The translations under genes were made by a program, and so were the position numbers. From Alphaproteobacteria bacterium (GTDB lineage Bacteria; Pseudomonadota; Alphaproteobacteria; UBA9219): a stretch of DNA of 15,822 bases. The stretch is taken from the NCBI GenBank assembly GCA_028865155.1, contig JAGWKW010000007.1, forward strand, positions 1 through 15,822, read 5' to 3'. Positions 8,198 to 15,822 of this stretch are shown piece by piece. How positions within the stretch are numbered: the stretch's first letter is position 1; each line of letters opens with the position of its first letter. The notes under the pieces were generated by a model, which saw only the letters and a program-made list of their open reading frames with translations, was not told where the DNA came from and searched no databases.

Positions 8198-9066
8198 GCG
8201 CGGCGTCTTTCGTCGCCACGCTTGTCGCGCCCTCGGGCGAATTTCTTTCCAAAACCGACATTGACCTTTTTACGTCTCGCGTTGTGCAGGTGGGCGGCAC
8301 GGTCGCGCGGCAGGCGCTTGTGGATGACGGCCGCGCGGCAGATGTGTTTTTCAGCGAAGTCATTCCGGAAGCGGAAGGATTGCCGTTCGATATTTTGATT
8401 CAGCCCGTCGCCAACCGCTGTAAAAAAATCCTGATCGCCGATATGGAATCGACCATCATCGGGCAGGAAATGCTCGACGAGCTTGCGGCTGAAATCGGGA
8501 TCGGCGACAGAGTCGCGGACATCACGCGCCGCGCGATGAATGGCGAACTCGATTTCACCGCTGCTTTAACGGAGCGCGCCAACTTATTGGAAAATCAACC
8601 GGAAAGCCTGATACAAAAAGTCGCATCGCGGATGGAGCCGAACCCCGGCGCAGACGCGCTTATAAAGGCAATGAAACAGGCAGGCAGCGCGTGCTGGCTC
8701 GTGTCCGGCGGCTTTACCTGTTTTGCCAGCATCATCGCTGAGCGTCTTGGTTTCGATAGATTTTTCGCCAATGAACTTGGAATCGAAAACGGCGTGCTGA
8801 CGGGCGATATTGCGCGGCCCGTTCTCGACAGGGAGGCGAAGAAAAAAATTCTGCATCAGGCCTGCGCCGCATATGGCTGCTCGCTTGCGGATGCGCTTGC
8901 CGTCGGCGATGGGGCCAATGATGTGCCGATGCTTCAGGCTTGCGCGGAGGGCGGCGGGTTGGGGGTGGCCTATCATGCCAAGCCGCGAGTCCGTGAACTT
9001 ATCCACAACCGGATCGATCGCGGCGATTTTTCCGCGCTGATTTACGCGCAGGGATTATTTGCTTAA
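8194..9066 (+). CDS. serB: Phosphoserine phosphatase (HAD family) with DMEST catalytic motif
   Basis: A 290-residue HAD-superfamily phosphatase predicted to hydrolyse O-phospho-L-serine to serine, the last step of the phosphorylated serine pathway, in the cytosol. About 75 N-terminal residues form an ACT-like region. The HAD core follows: motif I D83-M-E-S-T87, the substrate-side IIGQEMLDELA, the cap with MNGELDFTAALTERANLL, motif II SGGFT starting at Ser171, a Lys-rich motif III (REAKKKI), and motif IV GDGANDVPM with D239, N242 and D243. Everything matches SerB except motif I: the usual DxDST second Asp, the general acid/base, is Glu85. The substrate-binding Glu in GQE and the GELDF segment are kept, so phosphoserine remains the best guess. 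The ATG overlaps the scpB stop. It could instead be a SerB-like phosphatase with altered specificity or activity. Confidence 0.88.
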   Translation: MSAASFVATLVAPSGEFLSKTDIDLFTSRVVQVGGTVARQALVDDGRAADVFFSEVIPEAEGLPFDILIQPVANRCKKILIADMESTIIGQEMLDELAAEIGIGDRVADITRRAMNGELDFTAALTERANLLENQPESLIQKVASRMEPNPGADALIKAMKQAGSACWLVSGGFTCFASIIAERLGFDRFFANELGIENGVLTGDIARPVLDREAKKKILHQACAAYGCSLADALAVGDGANDVPMLQACAEGGGLGVAYHAKPRVRELIHNRIDRGDFSALIYAQGLFA

Positions 9067-9172
9067 AGCGCCATCATAATACCGTATTTTTTCACCCTTG
9101 ATTTTCTGGCGTAACGGGCCGATGTTGCACCGCGTAATCGCCGTCCGGCGTTAACGAATCGGTTTATCTGCT
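9067..9172 (+). promoter_or_regulatory. Intergenic region before the nuo operon, probable promoter zone
   Basis: These 106 bases are the largest non-coding gap in the second half of the window and the only clear break before nuoA. They are more A/T-rich than the flanking genes, especially 9074-9105. A possible sigma70-like pair is TTGATT at 9098-9103 with GATGTT at 9121-9126 (17-base spacer), but the -10 match is poor. A CGTTAACG palindrome lies at 9149-9156. No hairpin-plus-U-run terminator for serB is seen, and no Shine-Dalgarno sequence precedes nuoA. The promoter assignment rests mostly on position. Confidence 0.3.
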
Positions 9173-9541
9173 ATGCTCAACGACCTTGCCGTCCAGTATT
9201 TGCCCATTCTTGTGTTTTTAGGCGTCGCGATTGTGATTTCCGGCGCGATGATCGGCCTCTCCTTCATTCTCGCCAAACAAAAGCCCGATCCCGAAAAACT
9301 TTCCGCCTATGAATGCGGTTTTCCGGCTTTCAGCGACGCGCGCGCCAAATTCGATGTGCGCTTTTACCTCGTTTCGATCCTCTTTATCATCTTCGACCTT
9401 GAAATTGCGTTTCTTTTCCCGTGGGCTACGGCGCTGGGCGATATCGGGCTGGTCGGTTTCTGGTCGATGATGCTGTTCCTTGCGGTTTTGACCGTGGGAT
9501 TCATTTACGAATGGAAAAAGGGAGCGCTGGAATGGGAATAA
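9173..9541 (+). CDS. nuoA: NADH-quinone oxidoreductase subunit A
   Basis: A 122-residue small membrane subunit of complex I (ND3 homologue), located in the inner membrane next to the quinone-reaction cavity. Three hydrophobic helices are visible: about residues 8-32 ([20 protein letters not shown]...), 63-84 ([20 protein letters not shown]) and 93-113. The loop after helix 1 carries the diagnostic AYECGF (conserved Cys of the ND3 loop), followed by FDVRFYLV. Helix 2 contains the conserved acidic FDLE. The length is as expected. The first ATG after the intergenic gap is used; no convincing ribosome binding site precedes it. The gene overlaps nuoB by 10 bases and opens the nuo operon. Confidence 0.96.
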   Translation: MLNDLAVQYLPILVFLGVAIVISGAMIGLSFILAKQKPDPEKLSAYECGFPAFSDARAKFDVRFYLVSILFIIFDLEIAFLFPWATALGDIGLVGFWSMMLFLAVLTVGFIYEWKKGALEWE

Positions 9542-10065
9542 CCAATCCGGTTCAACTTGCCAAAGCCAATGCGCTGGCCGCCAAGCTCGGTGAAGAAGTG
9601 CAGGACAAAGGTTTCATCCTTGCCAAGCTCGACGATCTTCTTGCCTGGGCGCGGACGGGGTCGATGTGGCCGATGACCTTCGGGCTGGCGTGCTGCGGCG
9701 TGGAAATGATCCACGCCTACATGTCGCGCTACGATCTCGACCGTTTCGGCATGATGCCCCGGGCTTCACCGCGCCAGTCCGACGTGATGATCGTTGCCGG
9801 AACGCTGACCAACAAGATGGCGCCCGCTTTGCGCAAGGTTTACGACCAGATGGCCGAGCCGCGTTGGGTCGTGTCGATGGGCAGCTGTGCCAATGGCGGC
9901 GGTTATTATCATTATTCCTATTCGGTGGTGCGCGGTTGCGACCGCATCGTGCCGGTCGACATCTACATTCCGGGCTGTCCGCCTTCGGCCGAAGCCCTGA
10001 TTTACGGCCTGATGCAGCTTCACCGCAAAATCCGCCGTGGCAACAAGGTTATAGACAGAGTCTAG
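9532..10065 (+). CDS. nuoB: NADH-quinone oxidoreductase subunit B (N2 cluster)
   Basis: A 177-residue subunit (PSST homologue) of the complex I connecting arm that holds [4Fe-4S] cluster N2, the last electron carrier before quinone. The four ligands are visible: tandem C54-C55 in [10 protein letters not shown]119 in [13 protein letters not shown], and C149 in PGCPPSAE. The [11 protein letters not shown] stretch is highly characteristic. ATG 9532 lies within the end of nuoA and has GGGAG seven bases upstream at 9520-9524. Longer in-frame starts would read through nuoA sequence and are rejected. The nuoC ATG follows one base after the stop. There is no cleavable signal; the protein is peripheral at the cytoplasmic side. 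Confidence 0.97.
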   Translation: MGITNPVQLAKANALAAKLGEEVQDKGFILAKLDDLLAWARTGSMWPMTFGLACCGVEMIHAYMSRYDLDRFGMMPRASPRQSDVMIVAGTLTNKMAPALRKVYDQMAEPRWVVSMGSCANGGGYYHYSYSVVRGCDRIVPVDIYIPGCPPSAEALIYGLMQLHRKIRRGNKVIDRV

Positions 10066-10066
10066 G

Positions 10067-10681
10067 ATGCTTTCTCTCGAACGGCTTCAAAGCGAAGTAA
10101 CCCGCGCCCTCGGCAGCGATGTCATGCATCTGTCCGCCGACAGGGGGGAATTGTCCGTTCTGGTGCCGCGTCCGCGTGTTGCCGATGTGCTTCGGACTTT
10201 ACGCGACGATCCGGTTTTGGCGATGAGCCAGCTCGTCGACATTTGCGGCGTCGATTATCCCGAGCGGCCGGAACGGTTCGAGATCGTTTATAACCTGCTG
10301 AGCCTTCGCGCCAACGCGCGCGTGCGGATCAAGATCCATGCGGACGAAATCGCGCCGGTGCCGACCGCCACCGGCGTTTATAGCGGCGCAGGCTGGTATG
10401 AACGTGAAGTGTGGGACATGTTCGGCGTGACCTTTGCGGGCAATGCCGATCTGCGCCGCATCCTGACCGATTACGGTTTCGAAGGCCATCCGTTGCGCAA
10501 GGATTTTCCTCTGACCGGCTATACCGAGGTGCGTTACGATCCTGACCAAAAACGCATCGTCTACGAACCGGTCAAACTGCCGCAGGATTTCCGCTCCTTC
10601 GACTTCCTCAGCCCGTGGGAAGGGATGACGGACGTCAATATGCGTCTGCCGGGCGATGAGAAGGCGGAGGAAAAGAAATGA
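10067..10681 (+). CDS. nuoC: NADH-quinone oxidoreductase subunit C
   Basis: A 204-residue 30-kDa-type hydrophilic subunit of complex I that packs against NuoD and NuoB in the connecting arm and carries no cofactor. The family signature is present in the second half: [39 protein letters not shown] and [12 protein letters not shown]-terminal [14 protein letters not shown] segment follows, as in alphaproteobacterial and mitochondrial homologues. NuoC and NuoD are separate genes here, unlike the fused NuoCD of E. coli. The TGA overlaps the nuoD ATG (10678-10681). No strong Shine-Dalgarno sequence is seen, and translation probably depends on coupling to nuoB. Confidence 0.96.
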   Translation: MLSLERLQSEVTRALGSDVMHLSADRGELSVLVPRPRVADVLRTLRDDPVLAMSQLVDICGVDYPERPERFEIVYNLLSLRANARVRIKIHADEIAPVPTATGVYSGAGWYEREVWDMFGVTFAGNADLRRILTDYGFEGHPLRKDFPLTGYTEVRYDPDQKRIVYEPVKLPQDFRSFDFLSPWEGMTDVNMRLPGDEKAEEKK

Positions 10682-11895
10682 GTCAGGCCGCTTTCCCCGA
10701 ACAGGAACAAACGACTGAAGACGGCAAGAAGATTTTGCCCTTCACGATCAATTTCGGACCGCAGCATCCCGCTGCGCACGGCGTGTTACGCCTGATCCTG
10801 GAAATGGACGGCGAAATCGTCGAGCGCGCCGATCCGCATATCGGCCTGCTTCATCGCGGCACCGAGAAGCTGATCGAATACAAAACCTATACGCAGGCCA
10901 TGCCGTATTTCGACCGGCTCGATTACGTTTCACCTTTGTGCCAGGAACACGCCTTCGCGCTGGCGGTGGAGAAATTGCTTGGCATTACGCCGCCGTTGCG
11001 CGGGCAGTATATCCGCGTTCTGTTTGCGGAATTGACTCGCATCACCAATCATATCCTTGCCATTACGGCTTTCGGCATCGATCTCGGCGCGGTGACCCCG
11101 GCTTTGTGGGGATACGAAGACCGCGAAAAGATCATGGAATTTTACGAGCGCGTTTCCGGTGCGCGCATGCATGCCAATTATTTCCGGCCCGGCGGCGTGC
11201 ATCAGGACATGCCGGACGGTTTGGCCGAAGATATCGCCGCATGGGCGGAACGGTTCTCGGACTATATCGACGATGTCGAAGAACTGCTGACCGGAAACCG
11301 CATTTTCCGCCAGCGCACGGTCGATATCGGCGTCGTATCGAAAGAGCAGGCGCTCGATTGGAGCTTTTCCGGACCGATGTTGCGCGCGTCGGGCGTGGCG
11401 TGGGATTTGCGCAAAAGCCAGCCCTACGACGTTTACAACAAAATGGATTTCGACATTCCGGTCGGCAAAACCGGCGATTGCTATGCGCGCTATCTCGTCC
11501 GTATGGAAGAAATGCGCCAGTCGCTTCGCATCGTCAAACAATGCCTGAAAGAAATGCCCGAAGGCCCGGTGATGACGGAAGACCATAAAGTCTCTCCGCC
11601 CAAGCGCGGCGACATGAAAATGTCAATGGAAGCGCTGATCCATCACTTCAAGCTTTACACCGAAGGTTATCATGTGCCGGCAGGCGAAACCTACACGGCG
11701 GTCGAAACGCCGAAGGGCGAATTTGCCGTCTATCTGGTTTCGGACGACACCAACAAACCGTACCGTTGCAAAATCCGCGCACCCGCTTTCGCGCATTTGC
11801 AGGGAGCGGATTTCATGTGCAGAGGGCATATGTTGGCCGACGCGGTGGCGATTATCGGCAGCATGGACATCGTTTTCGGGGAGATCGACCGGTGA
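10678..11895 (+). CDS. nuoD: NADH-quinone oxidoreductase subunit D (49 kDa)
   Basis: A 405-residue subunit (49-kDa homologue, related to the large subunit of NiFe hydrogenases) that forms the quinone-binding pocket with NuoB. The N-terminal [16 protein letters not shown] has His30 and His34. Tyr83 in [10 protein letters not shown] is the position expected to contact the quinone head group. [23 protein letters not shown] and the C-terminal [22 protein letters not shown] ending are all present, so the protein is full length. The hydrogenase-type Cys ligands are absent, as in other NuoD proteins. GGAGG at 10666-10670 lies seven bases before the ATG, inside the end of nuoC. Its TGA overlaps the nuoE GTG. 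Confidence 0.97.
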   Translation: MSQAAFPEQEQTTEDGKKILPFTINFGPQHPAAHGVLRLILEMDGEIVERADPHIGLLHRGTEKLIEYKTYTQAMPYFDRLDYVSPLCQEHAFALAVEKLLGITPPLRGQYIRVLFAELTRITNHILAITAFGIDLGAVTPALWGYEDREKIMEFYERVSGARMHANYFRPGGVHQDMPDGLAEDIAAWAERFSDYIDDVEELLTGNRIFRQRTVDIGVVSKEQALDWSFSGPMLRASGVAWDLRKSQPYDVYNKMDFDIPVGKTGDCYARYLVRMEEMRQSLRIVKQCLKEMPEGPVMTEDHKVSPPKRGDMKMSMEALIHHFKLYTEGYHVPAGETYTAVETPKGEFAVYLVSDDTNKPYRCKIRAPAFAHLQGADFMCRGHMLADAVAIIGSMDIVFGEIDR

Positions 11896-12497
11896 GTGCG
11901 GCAAAACAGTCAGGCGAGAAATTTTCCTTCACGTCGGAAAACGCGGCGCGTGCGGAAAAGATCGTCGCCAAATATCCGGCGGGGCGTCAGGCGAGCGCAG
12001 TCATTCCTTTGCTCGACATCGCGCAACGGCAAAGCGGCGGCTGGCTGCCGCAAGCGGCGATGGACCATGTCGCCGATTATCTGGAAATGCCGCGCATTCG
12101 CGTTTACGAGGTCGCGAGTTTTTACACGATGTTCAACCTCAAGCCCGTGGGCGAACATCTGGTGCAGGTCTGTACAACGACGCCGTGCTGGTTGCGTGGG
12201 TCGGACGGCATTGTTGGCGCCTGCAAGAAGAAGCTTGGCATCGGCGTCGGCGAGACGACGCCCGACGGCAAATTCACGGTGGTCGAGGTCGAATGCCTCG
12301 GCGCCTGCGTCAATGCGCCAATGGTGCAGATCAACGACGATTACTACGAAGACCTAGATCCCGAACTGATGGAAAAGCTGCTCGACACGCTGGCGTCGGG
12401 CAAGAAACCGGGTATCGGTTCGCAGACCGGTCGTCGCGGCTCTTGCGCGCAAAGCGGGCCGACAAGTCTCAAGGAAAAGGCGAAATCCAATGCTTGA
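11892..12497 (+). CDS. nuoE: NADH-quinone oxidoreductase subunit E (24 kDa, N1a)
   Basis: A 201-residue subunit of the NADH-dehydrogenase module holding the [2Fe-2S] cluster N1a in a thioredoxin-like fold. The ligands are C94 and C99 in [11 protein letters not shown], and C135 and C139 in [10 protein letters not shown]. Upstream, the helical part has [16 protein letters not shown] and [17 protein letters not shown], both standard. The tail after about residue 170 ([12 protein letters not shown] ... GPTSLKEK) resembles the C-terminal extension common in alphaproteobacterial and mitochondrial homologues. It starts with GTG 11892, overlapping the nuoD stop (GTGA), with GGGGAG at 11878-11883 upstream. 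It overlaps nuoF by 8 bases. Confidence 0.96.
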   Translation: MSAAKQSGEKFSFTSENAARAEKIVAKYPAGRQASAVIPLLDIAQRQSGGWLPQAAMDHVADYLEMPRIRVYEVASFYTMFNLKPVGEHLVQVCTTTPCWLRGSDGIVGACKKKLGIGVGETTPDGKFTVVEVECLGACVNAPMVQINDDYYEDLDPELMEKLLDTLASGKKPGIGSQTGRRGSCAQSGPTSLKEKAKSNA

Positions 12498-13770
12498 GGA
12501 TAAAGACCGCATCTTCACGAATTTGTACGGCTTTGAAGACTGGAAGCTGGCCGCCGCGCGCCGTCGCGGCGTGTGGGACAATACGGCCGATATCATCAAG
12601 AAAGGCCAACCCTGGATTGTCGAGGAAATGAAAAATTCCGGCCTGCGCGGGCGCGGCGGGGCAGGGTTCCCGACCGGCATGAAATGGTCGTTCATGCCCA
12701 AACCCTCGGACAAGCCTCATTACCTTCTGATCAATGCCGACGAATCCGAACCCGGCACCTGCAAAGACCGCGATATCCTGCGCTTCGATCCGCATCGTTT
12801 GCTCGAAGGCGCGCTGCTGGCCGCTTTCGCGATCCACGCGCATACGGTTTACATCTATATACGCGGCGAATTTTACAACGAAGCCTCGAATATCCAGCAG
12901 GCGATCGATGAAGCCTATTCCTACGGGCTGCTTGGCAAAAATGCTGCCGGGTCGGGCTGGGATTGCGACATTTACCTGCATCGCGGCGCGGGCGCCTATG
13001 TGTGCGGCGAGGAAACTGCGCTGATGGAAAGTTTGGAAGGCAAAAAAGGCCAACCGCGCAACAAGCCGCCGTTTCCGGCCGGCGCGGGGCTTTATGCCTG
13101 TCCGACCACGGTCAACAATGTCGAAACCATCGCGGCGGTGCCCGAAATTCTGCGGCGCGGCGCGTCCTGGTTCGCCGGTTTCGGCCGCCCGAAAAACAGC
13201 GGCACGAAGCTGTTCTGCATTTCCGGCCATGTCAACCAGCCCTGCAATGTCGAAGAAGCGATGAGCATCCCGATGAAGGAGCTGATCGAAAAACATGCAG
13301 GGGGAGTGCGTGGCGGGTGGGATAATCTGCTGGCTGTCATTCCGGGCGGGTCTTCGACGCCGATTTTGCCGAAAGAAATTTGCGACACGGTGCTGATGGA
13401 TTTCGACGCGCTGCGCGACGTCAAATCCGGCCTCGGCACGGCAGGCCTTATCGTCATGGATAAATCGACCGACATCATCTATGCCATTGCGCGCATCAGC
13501 CATTTCTACAAGCATGAAAGCTGCGGCCAATGCACCCCGTGCCGCGAAGGCGTGGCGTGGCTGTGGCGGACGATGATGCGCATGGTGCGCGGCAACGCGA
13601 CGGTCGAAGAAATCGACACGATGCTCGACGTGACCAAGGAAATCGAAGGCCGCACGATCTGCGCGTTCGGCGATGGCGCGGTATGGCCGGTGCAAGGCCT
13701 GATCCGCCACTTCAAGCCGCAGATGATCGAGCGGATCGAGCAATACAGGAAACAGGCGAGGGCAGCGTGA
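12490..13770 (+). CDS. nuoF: NADH-quinone oxidoreductase subunit F (51 kDa, FMN and N3)
   Basis: A 426-residue catalytic subunit that oxidises NADH on FMN and passes electrons to [4Fe-4S] cluster N3. The FMN/NADH-binding glycine-rich segment is [19 protein letters not shown], followed by [15 protein letters not shown]. The second flavin-binding stretch [17 protein letters not shown] is present. Cluster N3 ligands are C345, C348 and C351 in [11 protein letters not shown], plus C391 in [14 protein letters not shown]. The length is normal. ATG 12490 lies in the last codons of nuoE, with AAGGA-type sequence around 12471-12475. The stop TGA 13768-13770 overlaps a GTG that could start a small ORF before nuoG. 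Confidence 0.98.
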   Translation: MLEDKDRIFTNLYGFEDWKLAAARRRGVWDNTADIIKKGQPWIVEEMKNSGLRGRGGAGFPTGMKWSFMPKPSDKPHYLLINADESEPGTCKDRDILRFDPHRLLEGALLAAFAIHAHTVYIYIRGEFYNEASNIQQAIDEAYSYGLLGKNAAGSGWDCDIYLHRGAGAYVCGEETALMESLEGKKGQPRNKPPFPAGAGLYACPTTVNNVETIAAVPEILRRGASWFAGFGRPKNSGTKLFCISGHVNQPCNVEEAMSIPMKELIEKHAGGVRGGWDNLLAVIPGGSSTPILPKEICDTVLMDFDALRDVKSGLGTAGLIVMDKSTDIIYAIARISHFYKHESCGQCTPCREGVAWLWRTMMRMVRGNATVEEIDTMLDVTKEIEGRTICAFGDGAVWPVQGLIRHFKPQMIERIEQYRKQARAA

Positions 13771-13904
13771 TCCACAATTTTAAAATTTGTATGCGGATGC
13801 TTTTCGAACCTTGCTGCCGTGACGCATGGGAGCGTTTTTGGTCCAATCCGAAAATGGTAAAAAAAGCATCCATGCAAAAACTGCAAGGAAGGCCTCATGC
13901 CTAA
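13767..13904 (+). CDS. Possible small ORF between nuoF and nuoG (45 aa), unrecognised
   Basis: A 45-residue frame starts at GTG 13767, overlapping the nuoF stop (GTGA), and ends at TAA 13902-13904, eight bases inside nuoG. The peptide is basic and includes three Cys (one CC pair), two Trp and many Lys and Met ([17 protein letters not shown], then [12 protein letters not shown]). It has no membrane helix, no CxxC pair and no family I recognise. In favour: the start/stop overlap copies the pattern used by neighbouring genes. Against: the stretch is more A/T-rich than the flanking genes, codon use is unlike them, and the GTG may be coincidental. It may simply be a spacer carrying the nuoG ribosome binding site or an internal promoter. 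Confidence 0.3.
   Translation: MIHNFKICMRMLFEPCCRDAWERFWSNPKMVKKASMQKLQGRPHA
13885..13892 (+). promoter_or_regulatory. nuoG: Strong Shine-Dalgarno site for nuoG
   Basis: AAGGAAGG at 13885-13892 precedes ATG 13897; the AGGA part is spaced seven bases from the start. It is among the best ribosome binding sites in the window and fits nuoG being started independently after the 126-base nuoF-nuoG spacer, rather than by stop/start overlap like most other nuo genes here. Confidence 0.6.
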
Positions 13905-15822
13905 ACTGACCATCAACGGAATCGAAGTCGAAGTCGCGCCGGGCACATCGGTGCTGCAGGCCTGCGAGCAGCTCGGCGTCGAAGTGCCGCGTTTCTGCTA
14001 TCACGACAAGCTGTCGGTTCCGGCCAATTGCCGCATGTGCCTCGTCGAAATCGAAAAATCGCCGAAACCGGTCGCAAGCTGCGCGATGCCGTGCGGTGAC
14101 GGCATGGTCGTGCATACCGACAGCCCGCTGGTGCACAAGGCGCGCGAAGGCGTGATGGAATTGCTGCTCATCAACCATCCGCTCGACTGCCCGATCTGCG
14201 ATCAGGGCGGCGAATGCGATCTGCAAGACCAGGCCGTAGCCTATGGCGTGGATCACAGCCGTTACAACGAGCCCAAGCGCGCCGTGACCGACAAGGAACT
14301 CGGCCCGCTCGTCAAAACCGTGATGACGCGCTGCATCCATTGCACGCGCTGCGTCCGTTTCGTCGACGAAATTTGCGGCACGCCGGAACTCGGCGGCATT
14401 TATCGCGGCGAAAATATGGAAATCGGCACCTATATCAATCATGCTCTGACGTCCGAAATGTCGGGCAATCTGATCGATATTTGCCCGGTCGGCGCGCTGA
14501 CCAACAAGCCCGCCGCTTTCACCGGCCGCGCATGGGAAATGCAGAAAACCGAAACCGTCGATGTGTTCGACGCCGTTGGCTGCAACATCCGCGTCGATGT
14601 GCGCGGCAACGAGGTCATGCGCGTGCTGCCGCGCCTCAACGAAGACGTCAACGAAGAATGGATCAGCGACAAGACCCGCTTCGCCATCGACGGGCTCAAG
14701 CGCCAGCGTCTGGATCGTCCCTATGTGCGCCGCAACGGCAAGCTGAAACCCGCTTCGTGGGAAGATGCGTTCGAGGCCATCGCTGCGCGCCTGCGCGACA
14801 CCGCGCCGGATCGCATCGGCGCGATTGCGGGCGACATGGCGGATTGCGAGTCGATGTTCGCGTTGAAAGCGCTGATGGTTTCGCTCGGTTCGCCCAACAT
14901 CGATTGCCGCCAGGATATGGCGGATTACGACGTTTCGACCCGCGCCGCCTATGTCATGAACAGCGGCATCGCGGGCATCGAAGAAGCAGATGCGATTTTG
15001 CTGATCGGAACCAATCCGCGCCATGAAGGTACGCTGATCAACGCGCGCATTCGTAAACGCTGGCTGCGCGGCGGCTGCCGCGTCGGCATGGTCGGCGCAC
15101 CGGTCGATCTTGCCTATCCGTACAAGCATGTCGGCGATACGCCAGCTTCACTGGCTGCGCTCGCGCAGGGCAAGCATCCATTCGCGGAGATTTTGAAAAA
15201 CGCGAAAAAGCCGATGTTCATTGTCGGGGCAGGCGCGCTGGCGCGGCCCGATGGCGCAGCCTTGCATCGCGCGGCGCGCGAGTTGGCGGAAAAATTCAAC
15301 GCCATTCGTGAAGACTGGAATGGGTTCAATGTGTTGCAGCTTGCGGCATCGCGCGTCGGCGGGCTCGATCTCGACTTTTTACCGCAGACGGCGGGTTCGA
15401 CCGCGCGCGGCATACTTGGCGGCAAGATGGAAATGGTTTGGCTGCTCGGCGCCGACGAAGCTGATCTGAGTAACATTGGCAACGCCTTCGTCGTCTATCA
15501 GGGGCATCATGGCGATGTCGGCGCGCACCGCGCCGACGTGATCCTGCCCGGTGCGGCCTATATCGAAAAATCGGGCATTTACGTAAATACCGAAGGCCGC
15601 CCGCAAATGGCGTTGCAGGCCGCTTTCCCGCCCGGCGAAGCGCGCGAGGACTGGCGTATCATCCGCGCTTTCTCCGATGTCATCGGCATGGCTTTGCCGT
15701 TCGACACGCTGGCGCAGTTGCGCGAGCGCATGTTCGAATTCGCGCCCGTTTTGGCCGACATAGGCCAGCGCAAGCAGGCGGAATGGAAAGCATTCGGCAA
15801 GGACGGCGCGCTGACCACGGCG
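13897..15822 (+). CDS. nuoG: NADH-quinone oxidoreductase subunit G (75 kDa), 3' truncated by window
   Basis: The first 642 residues of NuoG, open to the window edge; roughly the last 50 residues are expected beyond it. The subunit carries the electron wire of the NADH module. The N-terminal ferredoxin domain has [2Fe-2S] N1b ligands C34, C45, C48 and C62. Cluster N5 is H94, C98, C101 and C107 in HPLDCPICDQGGECDLQD. Cluster N4 is C146, C149 and C152 (CIHCTRC) with C196 in DICPVGAL. The rest is a molybdopterin-oxidoreductase-like domain without cofactor (AFTGRAWEMQKTETVD, then VGCNIRVDVRGNEVMRVLPR). The extra Cys set for cluster N7, seen in E. coli and Thermus, is absent, as in mitochondrial and many alphaproteobacterial homologues. 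No internal stop or frameshift was seen. Confidence 0.97.
   Translation, partial: MPKLTINGIEVEVAPGTSVLQACEQLGVEVPRFCYHDKLSVPANCRMCLVEIEKSPKPVASCAMPCGDGMVVHTDSPLVHKAREGVMELLLINHPLDCPICDQGGECDLQDQAVAYGVDHSRYNEPKRAVTDKELGPLVKTVMTRCIHCTRCVRFVDEICGTPELGGIYRGENMEIGTYINHALTSEMSGNLIDICPVGALTNKPAAFTGRAWEMQKTETVDVFDAVGCNIRVDVRGNEVMRVLPRLNEDVNEEWISDKTRFAIDGLKRQRLDRPYVRRNGKLKPASWEDAFEAIAARLRDTAPDRIGAIAGDMADCESMFALKALMVSLGSPNIDCRQDMADYDVSTRAAYVMNSGIAGIEEADAILLIGTNPRHEGTLINARIRKRWLRGGCRVGMVGAPVDLAYPYKHVGDTPASLAALAQGKHPFAEILKNAKKPMFIVGAGALARPDGAALHRAARELAEKFNAIREDWNGFNVLQLAASRVGGLDLDFLPQTAGSTARGILGGKMEMVWLLGADEADLSNIGNAFVVYQGHHGDVGAHRADVILPGAAYIEKSGIYVNTEGRPQMALQAAFPPGEAREDWRIIRAFSDVIGMALPFDTLAQLRERMFEFAPVLADIGQRKQAEWKAFGKDGALTTA

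Noticed and set aside
9068..9112. Hairpin CGCCA / TGGCG after serB as a terminator
   Set aside because: A five-base stem with a loop of about 30 bases and no U-run directly after it does not resemble an intrinsic terminator.
9421..9531. Upstream ATG for nuoB inside nuoA
   Set aside because: It would add an atypical Arg/Gly-rich leader; ATG 9532 has a good Shine-Dalgarno sequence and gives the standard NuoB N-terminus.
12400..12497. NuoE C-terminal tail as a novel domain
   Set aside because: The GSQTGR and TSL-type tail resembles the extension common in alphaproteobacterial and mitochondrial NuoE homologues.
11672..12631. 319-codon + strand frame spanning the ends of nuoD, nuoE and nuoF
   Set aside because: It crosses three confident genes out of frame, and its translation is Arg-rich and low in recognisable structure.
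12469..13743. 424-codon open frame on the minus strand opposite nuoF
   Set aside because: It mirrors nuoF codons, with no family motifs and no plausible ribosome binding site; nuoF is certain.
13821..13839. Possible mini-terminator (GACGC / GCGTT stem with T run) in the nuoF-nuoG spacer
   Set aside because: The stem is only four or five base pairs including a wobble; too weak to call, and termination inside nuo would be unexpected.
13780..15129. 449-codon open frame on the minus strand opposite nuoG
   Set aside because: nuoG on the + strand has every expected Fe-S motif. The antisense frame shows no recognisable domain, is rich in His, Ala, Arg and Asp, and is the usual mirror of GC-biased codon use.
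1..15822. CRISPR array, tRNA or rRNA gene, insertion sequence, prophage or toxin-antitoxin system
   Set aside because: No regular repeats, cloverleaf-like segments, transposase or integrase motifs or terminal inverted repeats were seen on reading both strands, and nearly all sequence is accounted for by housekeeping genes.

Overview
The window reads as one stretch of a bacterial chromosome, most likely from an alphaproteobacterium. The main evidence is the block argS - SPOR-domain gene - nagZ - scpA - scpB, a gene order I associate with that class. It is supported by a mitochondrial-style nuoA-G order with separate nuoC and nuoD, and by GC-rich codon use with many ATGA and GTGA stop/start overlaps. 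I cannot place it below class. All the genes lie on the + strand. There is no sign of mobile elements, tRNA or rRNA genes, CRISPR arrays or phage.

Layout. (1) Positions 1-2957: the tail of an unidentified gene, a large GT-C-type polytopic membrane protein, a DUF167/YggU protein and a small RBBP9/YdeN-like serine hydrolase. (2) 2977-6641: argS, a membrane-anchored SPOR-domain cell-envelope protein, and nagZ. (3) 6711-9066: scpA and scpB (condensin kleisin and partner), with serB overlapping the scpB stop. (4) 9173-15822: the start of the respiratory complex I operon, nuoA, B, C, D, E, F and a 3'-truncated nuoG. A 130-nt spacer between nuoF and nuoG can encode a 45-residue peptide whose GTG overlaps the nuoF stop.

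How the genes work together. The SPOR protein and NagZ both act on peptidoglycan (glycan binding, and muropeptide recycling). ScpA and ScpB load onto SMC to compact and segregate chromosomes. ArgS and SerB are housekeeping enzymes for translation and serine synthesis. The nuo genes encode the NADH-oxidising arm (NuoE, F, G), the quinone-proximal connecting subunits (NuoB, C, D) and one small membrane subunit (NuoA) of NADH:quinone oxidoreductase. All expected Fe-S cysteines of NuoB, E, F and G are present in the visible sequence, so the operon looks functional.

Most of the window is ordinary. The points most worth a second look are the uncharacterised GT-C-like protein with DPDD and DHHxxE motifs, a SerB whose catalytic DxDST motif reads DMEST, the junction of serB and nuo directly behind scpB, and the unrecognised small ORF and A/T-richer spacer between nuoF and nuoG. 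I saw no convincing undescribed multi-gene system.
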